Source: Orbilia blumenaviensis | Lineage: Eukaryota > Ascomycota > Orbiliomycetes > Orbiliales > Orbiliaceae | Assembly (NCBI GenBank): GCA_036872755.1 | Contig: JAVHNS010000010.1 | Span: forward strand, 620,001-684,000 | Length of the DNA: 64,000 nucleotides | Direction: 5' to 3' | In this document: in pieces, positions 11,135-22,306 of the stretch | How positions within the stretch are numbered: position 1 is the stretch's first letter | Layout of the letters: the number at the start of each line of letters is the position of its first letter | Notes under the pieces: model-generated | What the model was told of the DNA's origin: nothing | Databases searched by the model: none | What the model saw: the letters and a program-made list of their open reading frames with translations, nothing else | Made by a program: the position numbers and the translations under genes

Positions 11135-12431
11135 ATGCGATTCAATCCCAATTCTTTGTTACTGGCCGCATTGGCTACAGGAGTTGCTGCCACCCCGTAC
11201 CCAGGAGGAACCTACTGCAAGAAGAATTGCTCCCCAGACCAAATCTACGATGCATTCAATGCACCGTCGTACCTCCCAGACACTAAGGACTTCTGTCGAA
11301 AGTTCATGCATCTTCCTGCAACTATCTGGGTTACTAAGACGAAGACTTCATATGTGACTAAGTATGTCAAGAACTTCAATCCCGCGAAATATAGATTTGA
11401 ATACTAATAAACTGCTACGCAGCTACCACACGTACACGTACACGAAGACCAAGACAGCGTACCCTGTGACTGTCACCGACACGGACGTTGAGACTAAGAC
11501 CATCACTGACGAAGAAGTATCGCTCACAACTGAAGTCGATGTCACCACCGTCATCGAAACGTATACTGCCTTCGTGACCGTCACAAATGATGTGACTGAG
11601 ACCGACCAAGTCACTCTGACAAACGATGTCACTGCTACAGTCTATGTCACAGACACCGAAGTCGCAACTGAGACTGATACCGTCACTGCCACCTACACAG
11701 TCACAAAGTACAACCAGAAGCCTTACTACTACCAACCATACCAGCTCAATAAGCGCGACGATATCCACATGTTCAAGCGCGGCGACTACGAGTACAGTTC
11801 CGTATACAAGATCCCCTCTTATCTTCCCCAAGATATCACCCCAGAGCAGATTGGTTATGCTTGCAAGAAACTTAATCCATGCACCACCAAAACCAAGACC
11901 GTCGAGACGACAATCACCGTTCCATATTATAAGACAAAGACTGTTACTACAAAGGTCACTGTCACTCCAACTGTCTCTACTACCGTCACCGTCTACAAGA
12001 CAGAAGAACAAACAATCACGATCCCAAAGACAGTCACAGTCACCGAAACTGAAACCGACGTCGTTACCGTTGATGTCACCGCAGCCACTGTCACTGAAGT
12101 CGTCGCTACTGAGACCGACACTGTCGCTACTGTTATCGCCACTGTTGAGACTGACACTATTACAAACACTGTTGTGAACACAGTTACCGCCACTGCCACC
12201 AAGACGGTTACAGTTACAAAGATTGCAACTTGCAGCAAAGGACCCGCCCCATGCGATCTTAAGCACCCAGAAATGTGCTGCAGCGGGTATTGTGCTAAGG
12301 TATTCAAGACTCCAAACTGCTGCGTCTTGAAGGGAGAGCCTTGCGATATCTATCATCCAGAAGGATGTTGCTCTGGGAAGTGCAAGGCCCAAGGCTACTC
12401 CTACGGAAAGCCAGTTTATAAGTGTTACTAG
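11135..12431 (+). CDS. Secreted Thr/Val-repeat protein with tandem cystine-knot-like C-terminus
   Basis: Two exons, 11135-11361 and 11423-12431, encode 411 residues; the intron has a GTATGT donor and a TACTAAT branch point. A signal peptide (MRFNPNSLLLAALATGVAATP) is followed by a short Cys-containing module with PSYLPDTKDFCRKF, then TKTKTSYVTK and a long Thr/Val/Glu repeat (TVT, TETD, TDTV units). After two Lys-Arg sites (186-187 and 194-195) the module repeats (IPSYLPQDITPEQIGYACKK, then TKTKT) and the Thr-rich repeat resumes. Residues 346-375 and 376-410 are two adjacent six-cysteine units with identical spacing C-x6-C-x7-CC-x3-C, then x8 or x13 and C, sharing HPExCCSGxC. That is the spacing of inhibitor cystine knots (knottins). 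No GPI signal is visible. Likely an extracellular or wall-associated glycoprotein; function unknown. The open frame antisense to it is a by-product of the ACN/GTN codon pattern. Confidence 0.85.
11423..12230 (+). repeat. Degenerate Thr-Val coding repeat
   Basis: Short degenerate units coding TVT, TKTKT, TETD and TDTV recur across two blocks separated by a dibasic linker. The pattern keeps the antisense strand open for 376 codons. Confidence 0.75.
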
Positions 12432-13164
12432 TTTACTCTCTTCGCCTGTGAGCCCGAGAGGTAGAGGCTCTATGCTGCTAAGAGCAGCCATCGATACAGA
12501 ATGAAAATGGTATGATGCTTTAGTGCCAATGCAAAAAGCTGTCACAGAAAAAAAGTTTCCTTTGTCTTAGTTCATGTTCCGCAGATCCGGGGAGCGAGCG
12601 GGTTGAGTGTTTGAAGTTGTGGTTTCAATCAAATGTATGAATATAGGCTGTTGTGTGTACGATACGCAATCTGTCAGATATAGCCAAAGAATTCATAAAC
12701 CTATTATACTTACAATTAAAAGGCAAATCTTGCTAAGATATCTTCAAAACGTAAAAACCAGCTTTTCGATAGGATCCGAAAATAAGTATTAAAAGTTTCC
12801 TTACAATACTGGGGGTATACAGCGGGCGCTCCCTATAAAACAATTGATATTTGGAATTCAAATACCCCATTGCATTGCCCTGAAGTCTAGATGAAATCGA
12901 AATGTAATTGGCAAAGATAGATAGCTTGCAGAAACTTGAGACCGGCTATAGCTACCAATTCTACTTCTTGTAGTTAATGAAGATCCTAAAGTAAAATGTA
13001 TTGATTGCTAACAGAAATAAATACATCATGGGTTCGCGGCCGCTAAATGTCTGAGCTACACCTAAACGCTAAGCTATAAAAAATTATATATATACAGATG
13101 AAACGCTAAAAATGGCTTACTAAAGAATAAAACAAACGAAATAAAACCAGCTACCAGCTACCAG
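12432..13164. other. Intergenic between convergent genes
   Basis: AT-rich 3' flanks of the secreted protein gene and the second PD-(D/E)XK-like gene. It contains a 7-base tandem repeat at its right end. No gene seen. Confidence 0.5.
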
Positions 13165-13170
13165 CTACCA
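13146..13170. repeat. Tandem 7-mer (CCAGCTA)n
   Basis: Three and a half perfect copies of CCAGCTA just downstream of the PD-(D/E)XK-like gene stop on minus. Confidence 0.85.
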
Positions 13171-14453
13171 AGTGCTGAGAATCCGCGACCGTCTTTGCTC
13201 AACTGCCACTTCATCTAGAACATCAGCACAAGGACCTTCAACAAAATTCTGCCACCATTCGTTACAGCCATATGATCGAAGCTCCTCCACGACACAAACA
13301 ACTGTAAGGGCACCTAGGAAAGTTTTGGTATCCTCAAAGAGAGGAGTCGGCTCAACGCAGAAGGAGCCGTCTTCGGTTTCGTAAAGAAGATTTAAGCACC
13401 AAATGCTGCCGATAACCGTGAAAAAAGGCACGCAAGACACTATGCATTCTTCAGCACCCAAGGATCTAGCTTTCAGTAGCGTCGAGGCCGCTCCGATTGC
13501 ACCATGTCTGCGGGCTTCTAACAAGTCTCCGGTAGCAGACTTGACTTCCGCAAGTGCGAATAGTGGTGAATATCTGCAAGTTTGGAAACGGGTAGGGTTG
13601 AGCGAAACGTATTTCGGATCACTATGTAAGTGATTCCTCGGGGGCGTGATTTGGGTTCCTGATAAAATAGGATTAATATGTGAAATGATTTGCTACAATT
13701 CGGGATTTGGGGCTAAATACCTGTATCTTTGCGCAAGCTACGCCCTTGGATGTGGATGGCAACGCCAACATCGGGTGCATTTTTAGGTAGAGTATTAAAA
13801 CGACGCTCCTTAGCTGTATGAACTTCTAATCGAGACTCTATCTCCTCATCTAGTCCGATCCCTTCCAAAATCGTAACGATTAAAGGGTGCCACCCGCTTT
13901 CCGGAACCCGGTCTATTGTATTATGCATCGACTGTCGGACAATATAGTTGATGTGATCAACGATATCTCCGGTAGTTTCGGTTGAAAAGAACGAGTCATC
14001 GAGCCTTTCTCGTGGGTACATGCCCTTAATCCGAGCCCGTTCCCATATGGGGAGGCATCCGCGAGTTAGGCGCCGTGGATTCAGACGTCTCAGTAATCCA
14101 CTTGTTCCGGCGGGTAGTAAAGCGGAGGAGTCGCCATTCAATCGGATCGAGGGTATACATTGGGTAAGGTCCACGGGGGGTACCAGTTCAGAACTAGAGA
14201 TTGATTCATCGTCCTCTACCGTACTGAACTCTGATAAGCTAGTAAGATCGTCGTTGGAAGATAGTATTTCCTCGTTTACGCATTCTTGAATATCGAAGGA
14301 CTCGTCCGCTGATATGTCGATCTTGGAAAGCCAGCTAAGAACGTGTATCCGTGTAGAAGGAAGAGGGAGGCTAGCGGAAAAATGTTTAATCCTAGTGTCC
14401 AAGGAGTCCAAAGACTGGACGGAGCCTGGTCGTCGCGGAGTGTTGGAAAGCAT
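13165..14453 (-). CDS. Fungal PD-(D/E)XK nuclease-like protein, copy 2 (motif intact)
   Basis: Two exons on minus, 14453-13721 and 13658-13165, encode 408 residues. It aligns along its length with the 503-aa protein at 6.8-8.5 kb. Shared landmarks are the LxRGCLP linker, a helical region with SGWHPLIVTILEGIG, then the core APDVGVAIHI, SPLFALAEVKSATGDLLEARRHG, VPFFTVIGSIWCLNLLYE and VVEELRSYGCNEWW. Asp228 in the first strand and Glu282-Val-Lys284 in the second supply a plausible D...ExK metal-dependent nuclease site. That supports membership of the restriction-endonuclease-like superfamily (PF20516 type); activity is inference. The intron (13659-13720) uses GTATTT...CAG, and only this join gives the EVK block in frame. 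Such genes are common, multicopy and fast-evolving in ascomycetes, with no established role. Confidence 0.78.
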
Positions 14454-17386
14454 AGTGTCTGAGTGAAAGTTTAGAGGATATACGACGCAAAAATTTAAAC
14501 CTCGATACTATATCGATATCAAAAGGTGAATGTGAAACCCCACAATTCTGATAGCGTTTATCGAAACCCCGCTGTATTGTATAATAGCTCGCTCGATAGT
14601 ATGAGCACCACTCTTGAATGCTACTCTACTATATGCTATTCAGCTATTGTCAGATGGGAAACAGATTGAAGATAAGTTGGGTCGCGTCCGAGTACCCCGA
14701 TAAGGGTTTTATACCAAAAGGCAGATAAGCCATGCACTAGAGACCGTTTGCATAAATTATTGTCCTGAACCGCAACCGCATACCGCAATTTCGTGATGCA
14801 TAATAATGATGTCTGGGTGTCGGGGGTCCAGGCCCCCCAGTACACGATATCCCACCCGATATTCTATTCCGTTCTTGTACTACTTTACATATCTTGGCGG
14901 GATTTTCTATAAAGTCGTCATGGAGACTTTCTCATGGCTACGTAAACAAAGACTTCGGTCTCATAAATCGAGACCCTGATTCTATCTGGATACCGAGCAT
15001 TAGTGCCCAAGTTGAGAATATTTCCCGAACCAACTAGGATAATAAGCCTGGTACTGGAACCAGACTACTGCACATTCGCTTGTGACCGACGGACTAATGT
15101 ATGGGCGTAGCCACGATGATCAGAAAGGGGAAACCCAGGTAAAGGGAATGTTCAGGCAGGGTGGGATGCAGGAAGCCTCTAGTCACGAACATCGGAGGCT
15201 TTGTACCGAACTTCATCATAAAAAACGCCACTAGTGAAATCAACTGCATGTCTTAAGTGGTCTCGCTGAAACACTGAGGAACCATAGTTTCCCAATACTT
15301 CCCCTCTATATTAACGTGCCCACGAAATCGGAATATTATAAAACTTGCCCCGCGATTAATATATCATTTCCGGTAACCACCCAAAACTATAGGCTATCTC
15401 TGCAATATTAGTATGTTAAGCATATCGGGAATTTGGTGGATATCGCCCACATCTTCTCCAGGCGGTAGCCAAATCAAGACATAATGATATCAAGCCAATA
15501 CAGAAATGCGCACATAAGGCGTGCGTGTAAGATACTATTTCTGATAGACTTCCCACGGCAAGCCAATAATTGCCATTCACGCCATGTCCACATGCCCCTC
15601 TCTATATTCGGAACCTGCAGTAGTTTATGAAGCTTAACACTCGATGCTTCCATAATAAATCCTCCGTAGATAGTCGATCAAATGCGCCGCAGTCTTCCGG
15701 CTTCCTAGTTTTACGGAGCAGCCCCACAACCGGTCCGTGCCAAGGCGATATTCTTTATCTTGCTTTTTTGGCTTGGAGGGGCCTAGGCACTAGCATCGTA
15801 CTATCTCATCAGAAAAATTTTGATACGTAAAAACTTTTGTGGATTTAGCTAGTGTTTATCACCGCGTGGTATGTGGTGGCAGATTTCCGATACCGCATAT
15901 TCTGAGGCTGTGTCGCAAAACCTAGCGAATGGATTTCCGAAACGCAACCCGCCCTGCAGACGGGCCTATGGGCGCAATAGCGACACGGTATAGAAGAAAA
16001 GCCGACGTCGCCATTATCAATCGATACTGAAAATCTCGAAAAGACTTCTGTTTCAAGATATCATACTCCAACGGCCCCACATAGGGCGAGAGTGGGTGTT
16101 TCAAATTCTTCTTTTCTCGAGATATCCAGATGCTCAAATATTGTAAATCGTATGCATACCAGCGGATATCTAAGTTAGGAGTTGAATTAAAGACGCCAAT
16201 TGCAACACCTCTAGTTGACGAGCATATTCTAGATCTAGAATTGGCATCAAAAATCAGCCCCGGGATTCGAATTCATCCTAGTAATATAGTTAGTTGAACT
16301 CGGTGCCAAATAAACGACGTCTAGACCCAGGATCTCGGCGGACTTGCATCGAATAAAAAACGAAGCTGCCTACGCGGGCTGAGACCTCGCCTCGTCGGTG
16401 ACATGCAGGCAGCTACTTAGCGGGCCTAATCAAAACGGGTCAGCCCGCCAAGCGTGGCTAGAACAAGTCAGATCCTTTCCTCCCACTGCAGAAGTTGCTC
16501 CAACCACCGCAACACACTGGCTGGCTAAATTGCAACATATCGCGATATTTATACAAGGCGAGCCAACGGCCCTATATTACAGACTCGTAAAAACAATACC
16601 ACTGTTGTCCGCAGCAGAAATGTCGGCGCATAAATTAGCGACAGTATAGCCAATCACTTCTATATCATGTGCTGGGAAATGCAAAGAGCTTTATCCCGTA
16701 ACCGATGCAGCTATTTGGCTGTGTTAACTCATAAGAGCTCATCCATGGGCCATGGGACATAGCCCTTGGCTTGACGCAGCGTTGTATCAGTATTTTAGCC
16801 GATATCCCAATGTCGAAAATACGAGACGCATCCTTCACCGGCAAACAATATAATCTGCTTTGTGTGGTCAGTTATTTTACGCCAAGGTTGCACAAAGCCC
16901 TTATTAACATGGGTAGTTATATACCCATCCAATGTTGAGCCTCTGCAGCTCTAGAAGGAGCCGCAGCAGCACTTTTGCTGCAGAATATATTATTGCGCAA
17001 GCGAATTAATACAAGCAAAGCACATGAACGTATGATCTCATAGGCCTGACATGCTACCATCGGAAACAAAGCTCCGACCTGACAGCGCGCTGCGGAATTT
17101 CCAAGGCTCTGGGCTGTAAAAACCCAGGTTTTGGTTCGGGAATATCTTGCGGGGCGCTGACTAAATTGTCTTCTAAAAGATGCACAGACCAGCACACATA
17201 CACGTGTATCTCTGTATAGGTAATTTATTGAATTATGAATCTCAACCGACGATTTGATGTATAAAAGGATGTCGATATCCTCAAGACAAAATGGGGGAAA
17301 ACATCTTCAATAACACAGATAAACATATACACAGTGCCGATATCGATAGATATTGCTCATAGTTTCAGCATTTCAAATCCTCCACG
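14454..17386. other. Gene-poor stretch of about 2.9 kb
   Basis: Only short open frames (largest 16917-17195 minus and 16398-16649 plus) without domains or convincing splice partners. No terminal repeats or transposase motifs were seen. The right end contains the promoter of the aspartic-protease-like gene. Confidence 0.5.
17260..17267 (+). promoter_or_regulatory. TATA box of the aspartic-protease-like gene
   Basis: TATAAAAG about 120 bp upstream of the ATG at 17387. Confidence 0.55.
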
Positions 17387-18736
17387 ATGCCCGCCCAATC
17401 GACCCTTAGAACCCTATCTTTGGCGCTCGCTTTCGCGATCCCTTGCGCCCAAGCAACCGTGGTCGTTCCCTACCTATCCTACATTGGCCCTGGACCTCTC
17501 GGTGTTCCCAATGAGTTTGTCCGAACACCTGTGAATGAATCCGGGCCAATGACCATGTACCAAGACCGTATTGGTATCCATCTCACTATTGGAACCCCTC
17601 CTCAGCATGTCTTTGTTCCTCCTCACTTCTTCGACTCGGAGACCTATGTCAAGAGCGCTAGCCTTTGCAATAATTATACCTCCACTATGGGCCTGGGTAG
17701 CGCAGCTCAAGAATGTGAATCTAATTATAGCGGTGTTTTCGCTGCAAATGAGAGTTCTACATTCGAGAGTAGCACGGGATCCTTTGGTACTGACACCGTA
17801 ACCGTCTTCGACGCTGTCCCGGATCTCGAAAACGATACCTTTAGATTTGGAGTTCTTAACACTAACGAGCTAAATTATGTTGGTGAGGAATGGGGTACAC
17901 TCGGTCTCGGCCCAAACTCAACGTTCTTCAAGACCTTCTTCCCTGGCAAAGAGCAAGTTGGTATCTATTATACTGGTGGAAATAGCACTCATGGCCAACC
18001 GGCGCACAGCATGCCACCCCGTCCCTTGGTCGTCTGTGAGCTTGAGTTTGATGGCTATAATCAGTCTCACTATACTGGCGAAAAGTTCACCCAACCAATT
18101 GGTACACCACTCGCCAACAGCACCAATCCATTTACTCTCAATGTTACCAGTATCAAAGTCGGCAACCAGGAGATCTTGGGCGGAGAGTCATACTTGACGG
18201 CAGTCGACCTTTCGGGTCGTGTCTCAAATGTCTTACCAGCCTCGGTATTCGACGCCTACGTTGACGCCACAGGCGCCAGAATTAGAAGCGGACTACCATC
18301 CTACAACTTCTCTTCCCTTCCAACGAACCCGTCAGAGTGGTACAACTTCACAGTCACATTTTCCAATGGGTTTACTGTTTCACTCCCGCAGAATATCATT
18401 ATCAACCCCATGCAAACCTTCGAGCCCGATCTTGCCATAGCTAGCATCTTGAACGTCGAAGACCCACGAGTTTCGGGCAGATGGCCTTTCCCTGTGCTCT
18501 CCCTTAACCAGTTGATGTTCACTTCCTATATTGGCATTGATTACGCTGCCGAGGAATGGTGGTTGGCAAAGGCCGTCCACCCCTGGGATGAGCCAGCTGC
18601 CAATACTTCTCCAAACACTAATAACAATACTACTGAACCACCAACGGGCGCCGCGGCAGGCGGGATCGGAGAGAATGTGAGGAAGGTGGTGATCTCTGTA
18701 GCAGCCCTTGCCGGTGCATTTGTCCTGTTCTGCTAA
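17387..18736 (+). CDS. Secreted GPI-type aspartic-protease-like protein without catalytic Asp motifs
   Basis: Single exon, 449 residues. The signal peptide runs to about residue 23 (cleavage near CAQA). The pepsin-like N-lobe entry IGTPPQ is at 68-73, but the expected DTG some 15 residues on is absent; the segment reads VFVPPHFFDSE. The second-lobe motif, normally DTGS or DSGS, is DLSG at 274-277, followed by the usual LPxxxFDAYVDATGA region. The lobe core LGLGPNSTFFKTFF and the C-lobe Y-I-G-I-D-Y block confirm the fold family. There are many Asn-X-Ser/Thr sites. A Thr/Asn/Pro-rich stalk and a C-terminal hydrophobic tail (VVISVAALAGAFVLFC) suggest a GPI anchor. It is probably a catalytically inactive cell-surface homologue; a paralogue with the same losses lies at 28.4-30.0 kb. 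Confidence 0.82.
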   Translation: MPAQSTLRTLSLALAFAIPCAQATVVVPYLSYIGPGPLGVPNEFVRTPVNESGPMTMYQDRIGIHLTIGTPPQHVFVPPHFFDSETYVKSASLCNNYTSTMGLGSAAQECESNYSGVFAANESSTFESSTGSFGTDTVTVFDAVPDLENDTFRFGVLNTNELNYVGEEWGTLGLGPNSTFFKTFFPGKEQVGIYYTGGNSTHGQPAHSMPPRPLVVCELEFDGYNQSHYTGEKFTQPIGTPLANSTNPFTLNVTSIKVGNQEILGGESYLTAVDLSGRVSNVLPASVFDAYVDATGARIRSGLPSYNFSSLPTNPSEWYNFTVTFSNGFTVSLPQNIIINPMQTFEPDLAIASILNVEDPRVSGRWPFPVLSLNQLMFTSYIGIDYAAEEWWLAKAVHPWDEPAANTSPNTNNNTTEPPTGAAAGGIGENVRKVVISVAALAGAFVLFC

Positions 18737-19600
18737 AAGGGTGGCGTGCATGCCGCATAATTTGATCTGGCCCGGCCTGGGCCTAATTTGTATGTATCGG
18801 AAAAGATTGGAAATTTGATATATATATCTCTCCCCTTTTTTATTTTTATTTTTTTTTCTTGCTTGCCGAGTTAAACGGCCGTCTGCGTTCTTGCATTATC
18901 GTCCTTTGTACGACGGGGATACCTGCGCCTGACCCGAACCGTCGGGAAGAAACCCGGAAGGACACAAGACAAGGGCCGAGCGTTTAATCTTGGAGGTTAA
19001 TAACTTCATGATGCTTAGTCCTAAAACCTCTATCCAGGGTTAGGGCACAGAAGGAACAATTGGTGCAACTTCTGGCTTACCGGGTTGTGCTTCAGCTTCC
19101 CGAAAGTAATGAAGGAAAAGGAGGCCCCCCATAACTCGCGTTTTTGACATTTGCATTTCGGAAAAACTCTTCAGCATCAAAAAAACAAAAAACAGGATAA
19201 AAAAACATGCGTCAACTTTACCTATTGAAGCTTTATTTTCATGTAATATATTCCCTACTAATAGCTATTACAACCTTAAATTTCATATCTTCCAATATCA
19301 CATTCCAGAACATCCCACACTAATATAATATGCAAAAAGGTCTCAGTCTCTCCGAAGATTTGACCCACGCCTCTTGAGGCTGCCCCCGAGCCGGGGATAT
19401 AATTTTTTTCGCTGCAATCACCCGGTTATCGGAGCCGAAAGTAGTAATAGGTCGTGTAGAATCGAAGTTTTTCTGCCTGCTTCATTCTCCCCTTGTTCAT
19501 CCGCCAGCTGGCGCCAGAGCGTGGTCCGGATGAACAATTAGTCTCCGGGAACATTAGGTACCCTCGAAGGCACGTTGCCATGTTGTTAGCGGACCGGCGG

Positions 19601-19619
19601 TTTTTTTTTTTTTTTTTTT
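19601..19619. repeat. Poly-T tract (19)
   Basis: Uninterrupted run of 19 T. Confidence 0.95.
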
Positions 19620-20751
19620 GTGGGTTTTTTCCTTTAGTTCCTTCATTTCTGTTTAACGTTCCTTTCTTGACTAGTTTGAACGTTAAGCTCGAAAATTTGT
19701 TGGTGTTTCATAAGGCAGACGAGGATGGTATAAACCGAGGGTGTCACCTTGAGACAAATTTACAAAAAGCCCGTCCACTTGACAGATTCAATGGGATTTT
19801 GGGGTAAAAACTGGCCGGGCGGGGAAAGTCCGTTCCCTCTCTTCCATCTGAGCGGGCATGTGCAATGCCAATGCAATGGTCCACGCGATCAACTAAATTT
19901 TTTCTCTCCTCGCTAAAAGGGGTGGTTTGAGGTTTTCAATTGATAGTCCGATTGATCTAATTCGCAGGGTTAATTGCCATGTTGGAACTAGCTATAACGC
20001 TCAAGCTTTTATGATTTTCACCTGGAAGGAGGCCAATTAATATGTGTTTGTGAATCAGGGTGCTTCTATTGACGTCAGCCGGAATCCGATCAGCTACGTG
20101 TATACGAAAATGTGAATAGGAAGGAGCTTTAAATGATATCGTCGTGTATTAGATTAAAACTAAAACCATCGGATCTGATCTACAGGGCCTCTTTTCTTAC
20201 GTGGTGATACATGTACAGGTGGTGTGTAAAAAAGACAAAAGGCCAGCCAACTTGTGGAGATATCCCAACCCTCTATGCAATGCGAAAACAGGGAAAAATA
20301 GAAACAAGCGCAGAAAAAAGTAGCTATGCTATGCAAATGATAGGATAAAAAAAATAGTAGTGGGAAAAGTCGGACGCTAAGAATGAAGGGGAATGAGAAC
20401 AAAGGAGATACGTATCGTACATGTACAGAGAAAGGGAAAAAAGGGCGTAACCATATGAAATGATAGGGGAGGAGAGAAAGCGAACCCGAGCAAGCTATGC
20501 AGGAAAAAATTACCACAAAAAGTCGCAACCCGCACCGGAAAATGTATGCTAAAAGCATTAGTACAGATGTTTGCAAATAATAAGTTCTGCAAAAATGGAT
20601 ATAGAAAAGCTGGAAAAAACAGACGAGAAAAAATGAAGTCTATCAAACTCTATGGGTGTATCATGGTCGTTCAAAAAGCAAACAAAAAAACAGGCAGCAG
20701 GGCAAACGAAGTGAGCTGAGATTCGTTGGGGTCGTTAAGGTAAAAAAAAAA

Positions 20752-20769
20752 AAAAAAAATTAGGAAAAG
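20752..20769. repeat. Poly-A tract (18)
   Basis: Uninterrupted run of 18 A, about 210 bp beyond the stop of the D-glutamate cyclase-family gene on its 3' side. Confidence 0.95.
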
Positions 20770-20979
20770 AAAAAAAAGTAGAAAGTTCGCCCGGTGGTAT
20801 CATCGTGCAGGTGGTATCACTATAGCCGAAAAAATGCAAAAGAAATATGTGGAAGATGCTGATTAAAAGAATTTGGGTATTCCGTAGAGCAAAAATAATG
20901 TGGGATATCAGAAGGGAGGTTCCGAAGACCTAAGCGCCGGAAGGGGTATTCGTTGGAGAGACCGAGCTGGTTCTTGCAT

Positions 20980-22034
20980 TTACAGCAAGAAAGATTCATC
21001 ATCAGGATCCAGATCCGTGACAAACATAGAACTGCAGACAAATACGAATTAGCGATTTGTTGAAGTGAAAAATTTTTTTCTTGGACAATGACAACAGCAG
21101 CGAACGGTGAAAACGCGAGGTGACTGCGTTTGCACCAATTGTTTCCCGGTCCATTCGCGATTGTGCATATGCAACTCCCAGGATAGGAAAAGAAGCAGTG
21201 ACCGGGAAAGGCTGGACAATAGGGTAATAGAATCAAAAGAAGGATGCATTATACATACCCAGGTAGATGCGACATGACTAAACCCTTCAGCCTGCTCTCC
21301 TGCACCGCCACCTGTGGAGTGACACCGCAACCCCAGAATACTGGCACTTCATCATCAGGAATATCCACAAAGTCGCCAAAGTCGACGAGTCCCATTTCGA
21401 TCTTGCGCTTGACTCCAATCTTCTCGGCTCCGTCCCAGCCCCAAGCGATCGGCTCGCCGTGTTGCTTGATGTATTGACCAGTGATCTCTCGCACACGAGG
21501 GATGTCGCATTGCTTGTAGCTGCGCATGCTAACGACGTAGTATCCAGAGAAGACACCAGCGGAGTTGAGTGGGATGTTGGTGACATACATCGGAACGGCC
21601 ATGTTTTTCTTAGAACACATTGGCTCGAGTCCGGCTTCCTTAAGCGCAGTTTCGAAGCTGTAAGAGCAGCCAATTAAGAAACCAACGTGGTCATCAGTCC
21701 ACTCGTCCATGATATCGGCTTTGCGACGGAGTAGCTTTCCGTCCTTGAAAACGTTGTAAGCAGGAATATCAGTTCGAAGATCGGAGTCGAGGGCTAGTCT
21801 GCTGGTGTAGTCGCCACGGGATGTGTACTCGAGGAGAGGACATGGAACAGGATTTCGGAGGCAAAGGTTTCGGAAGTCCTTTGCATATCGGGATGGGAGA
21901 ACGATGAGGTTTGCTTGCATTGTTCGCGCAAGTCCAGATGTCGAGCCCTTAATTTCCCCCCTTCGGATCTTTTGTCGAAGCTCGTAACTCGAGTACTCCG
22001 GTTGAGAAGAGTAATTTGTTATTAATGCAGGCAT
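20980..22034 (-). CDS. D-glutamate cyclase / UPF0317 (DUF1445) family protein
   Basis: Two exons on minus, 22034-21259 and 21031-20980, encode 275 residues, the usual family length. Recognised by the N-terminal LRQKIRRGEIKGSTSGLA, the ANLIVLPSRYAKDFRNLCLRNPVPCPLL block and DHVGFLIGCSYSFETALKEAGL. It also has TNIPLNSAGVFSGYYVVSMR, the VFWGCGVTPQVAV block and the C-terminal MSHLPG, joined by splicing to SMFVTDLDPDDE. The vertebrate relative DGLUCY converts D-glutamate to 5-oxo-D-proline in mitochondria. Bacterial members were annotated as putative hydro-lyases, so the fungal substrate is inference. The intron is long (227 nt) with a GTATGT donor; without it the protein would lose the conserved PGxMxxTDL end. 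No mitochondrial presequence is obvious. Confidence 0.85.
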
Positions 22035-22284
22035 TTTGTATATATATAATTTGCTACTGCTAATCTATAAACGGATTGAAGGAAGATGAGGAGGAGGTTT
22101 ATAGAGAAGGAGGTGTTTTTTTTTGAAAGGGGAGGTTTTTTATAGCGCAGTGGAAGAGTTCATTCAATATTGTATATGAGGGCCAATTCTCGAGGATATA
22201 AGAAAGAATTCTTTGTTAAAGGAGGTGTGGATCCTGGTAGCGTATAATATGTCAAGAGGAATGTTGATATATAATAATGAAGAT

Positions 22285-22306
22285 GTAGTAGTAGTAGTAG
22301 TAGTAG
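22285..22306. repeat. (GTA)7 microsatellite
   Basis: Seven GTA triplets in the 5' flank of the D-glutamate cyclase-family gene. Confidence 0.9.

Larger units (their letters stand above)
18737..20979. other. Gene-poor stretch with homopolymer tracts
   Basis: About 2.2 kb between the protease-like gene and the D-glutamate cyclase-family gene. It contains a T19 tract (19601-19619) and an A18 tract (20752-20769). Minus-strand frames at 20160-20646 are long only because of Phe/Leu/Ser-rich pyrimidine sequence; I see no gene. Confidence 0.5.

Noticed and set aside
11415..12545. 376-codon open frame antisense to the Thr-rich protein
   Set aside because: It is kept open by the ACN/GTN codon pattern of the sense gene, reads as Gly/Ser/Asp low complexity, and the sense strand has a signal peptide, intron and cysteine modules.
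20160..20646. Two hydrophobic minus-strand frames that look like membrane proteins
   Set aside because: Phe/Leu/Ser/Pro content comes from pyrimidine-rich strand composition; no conserved motif or splice partner.
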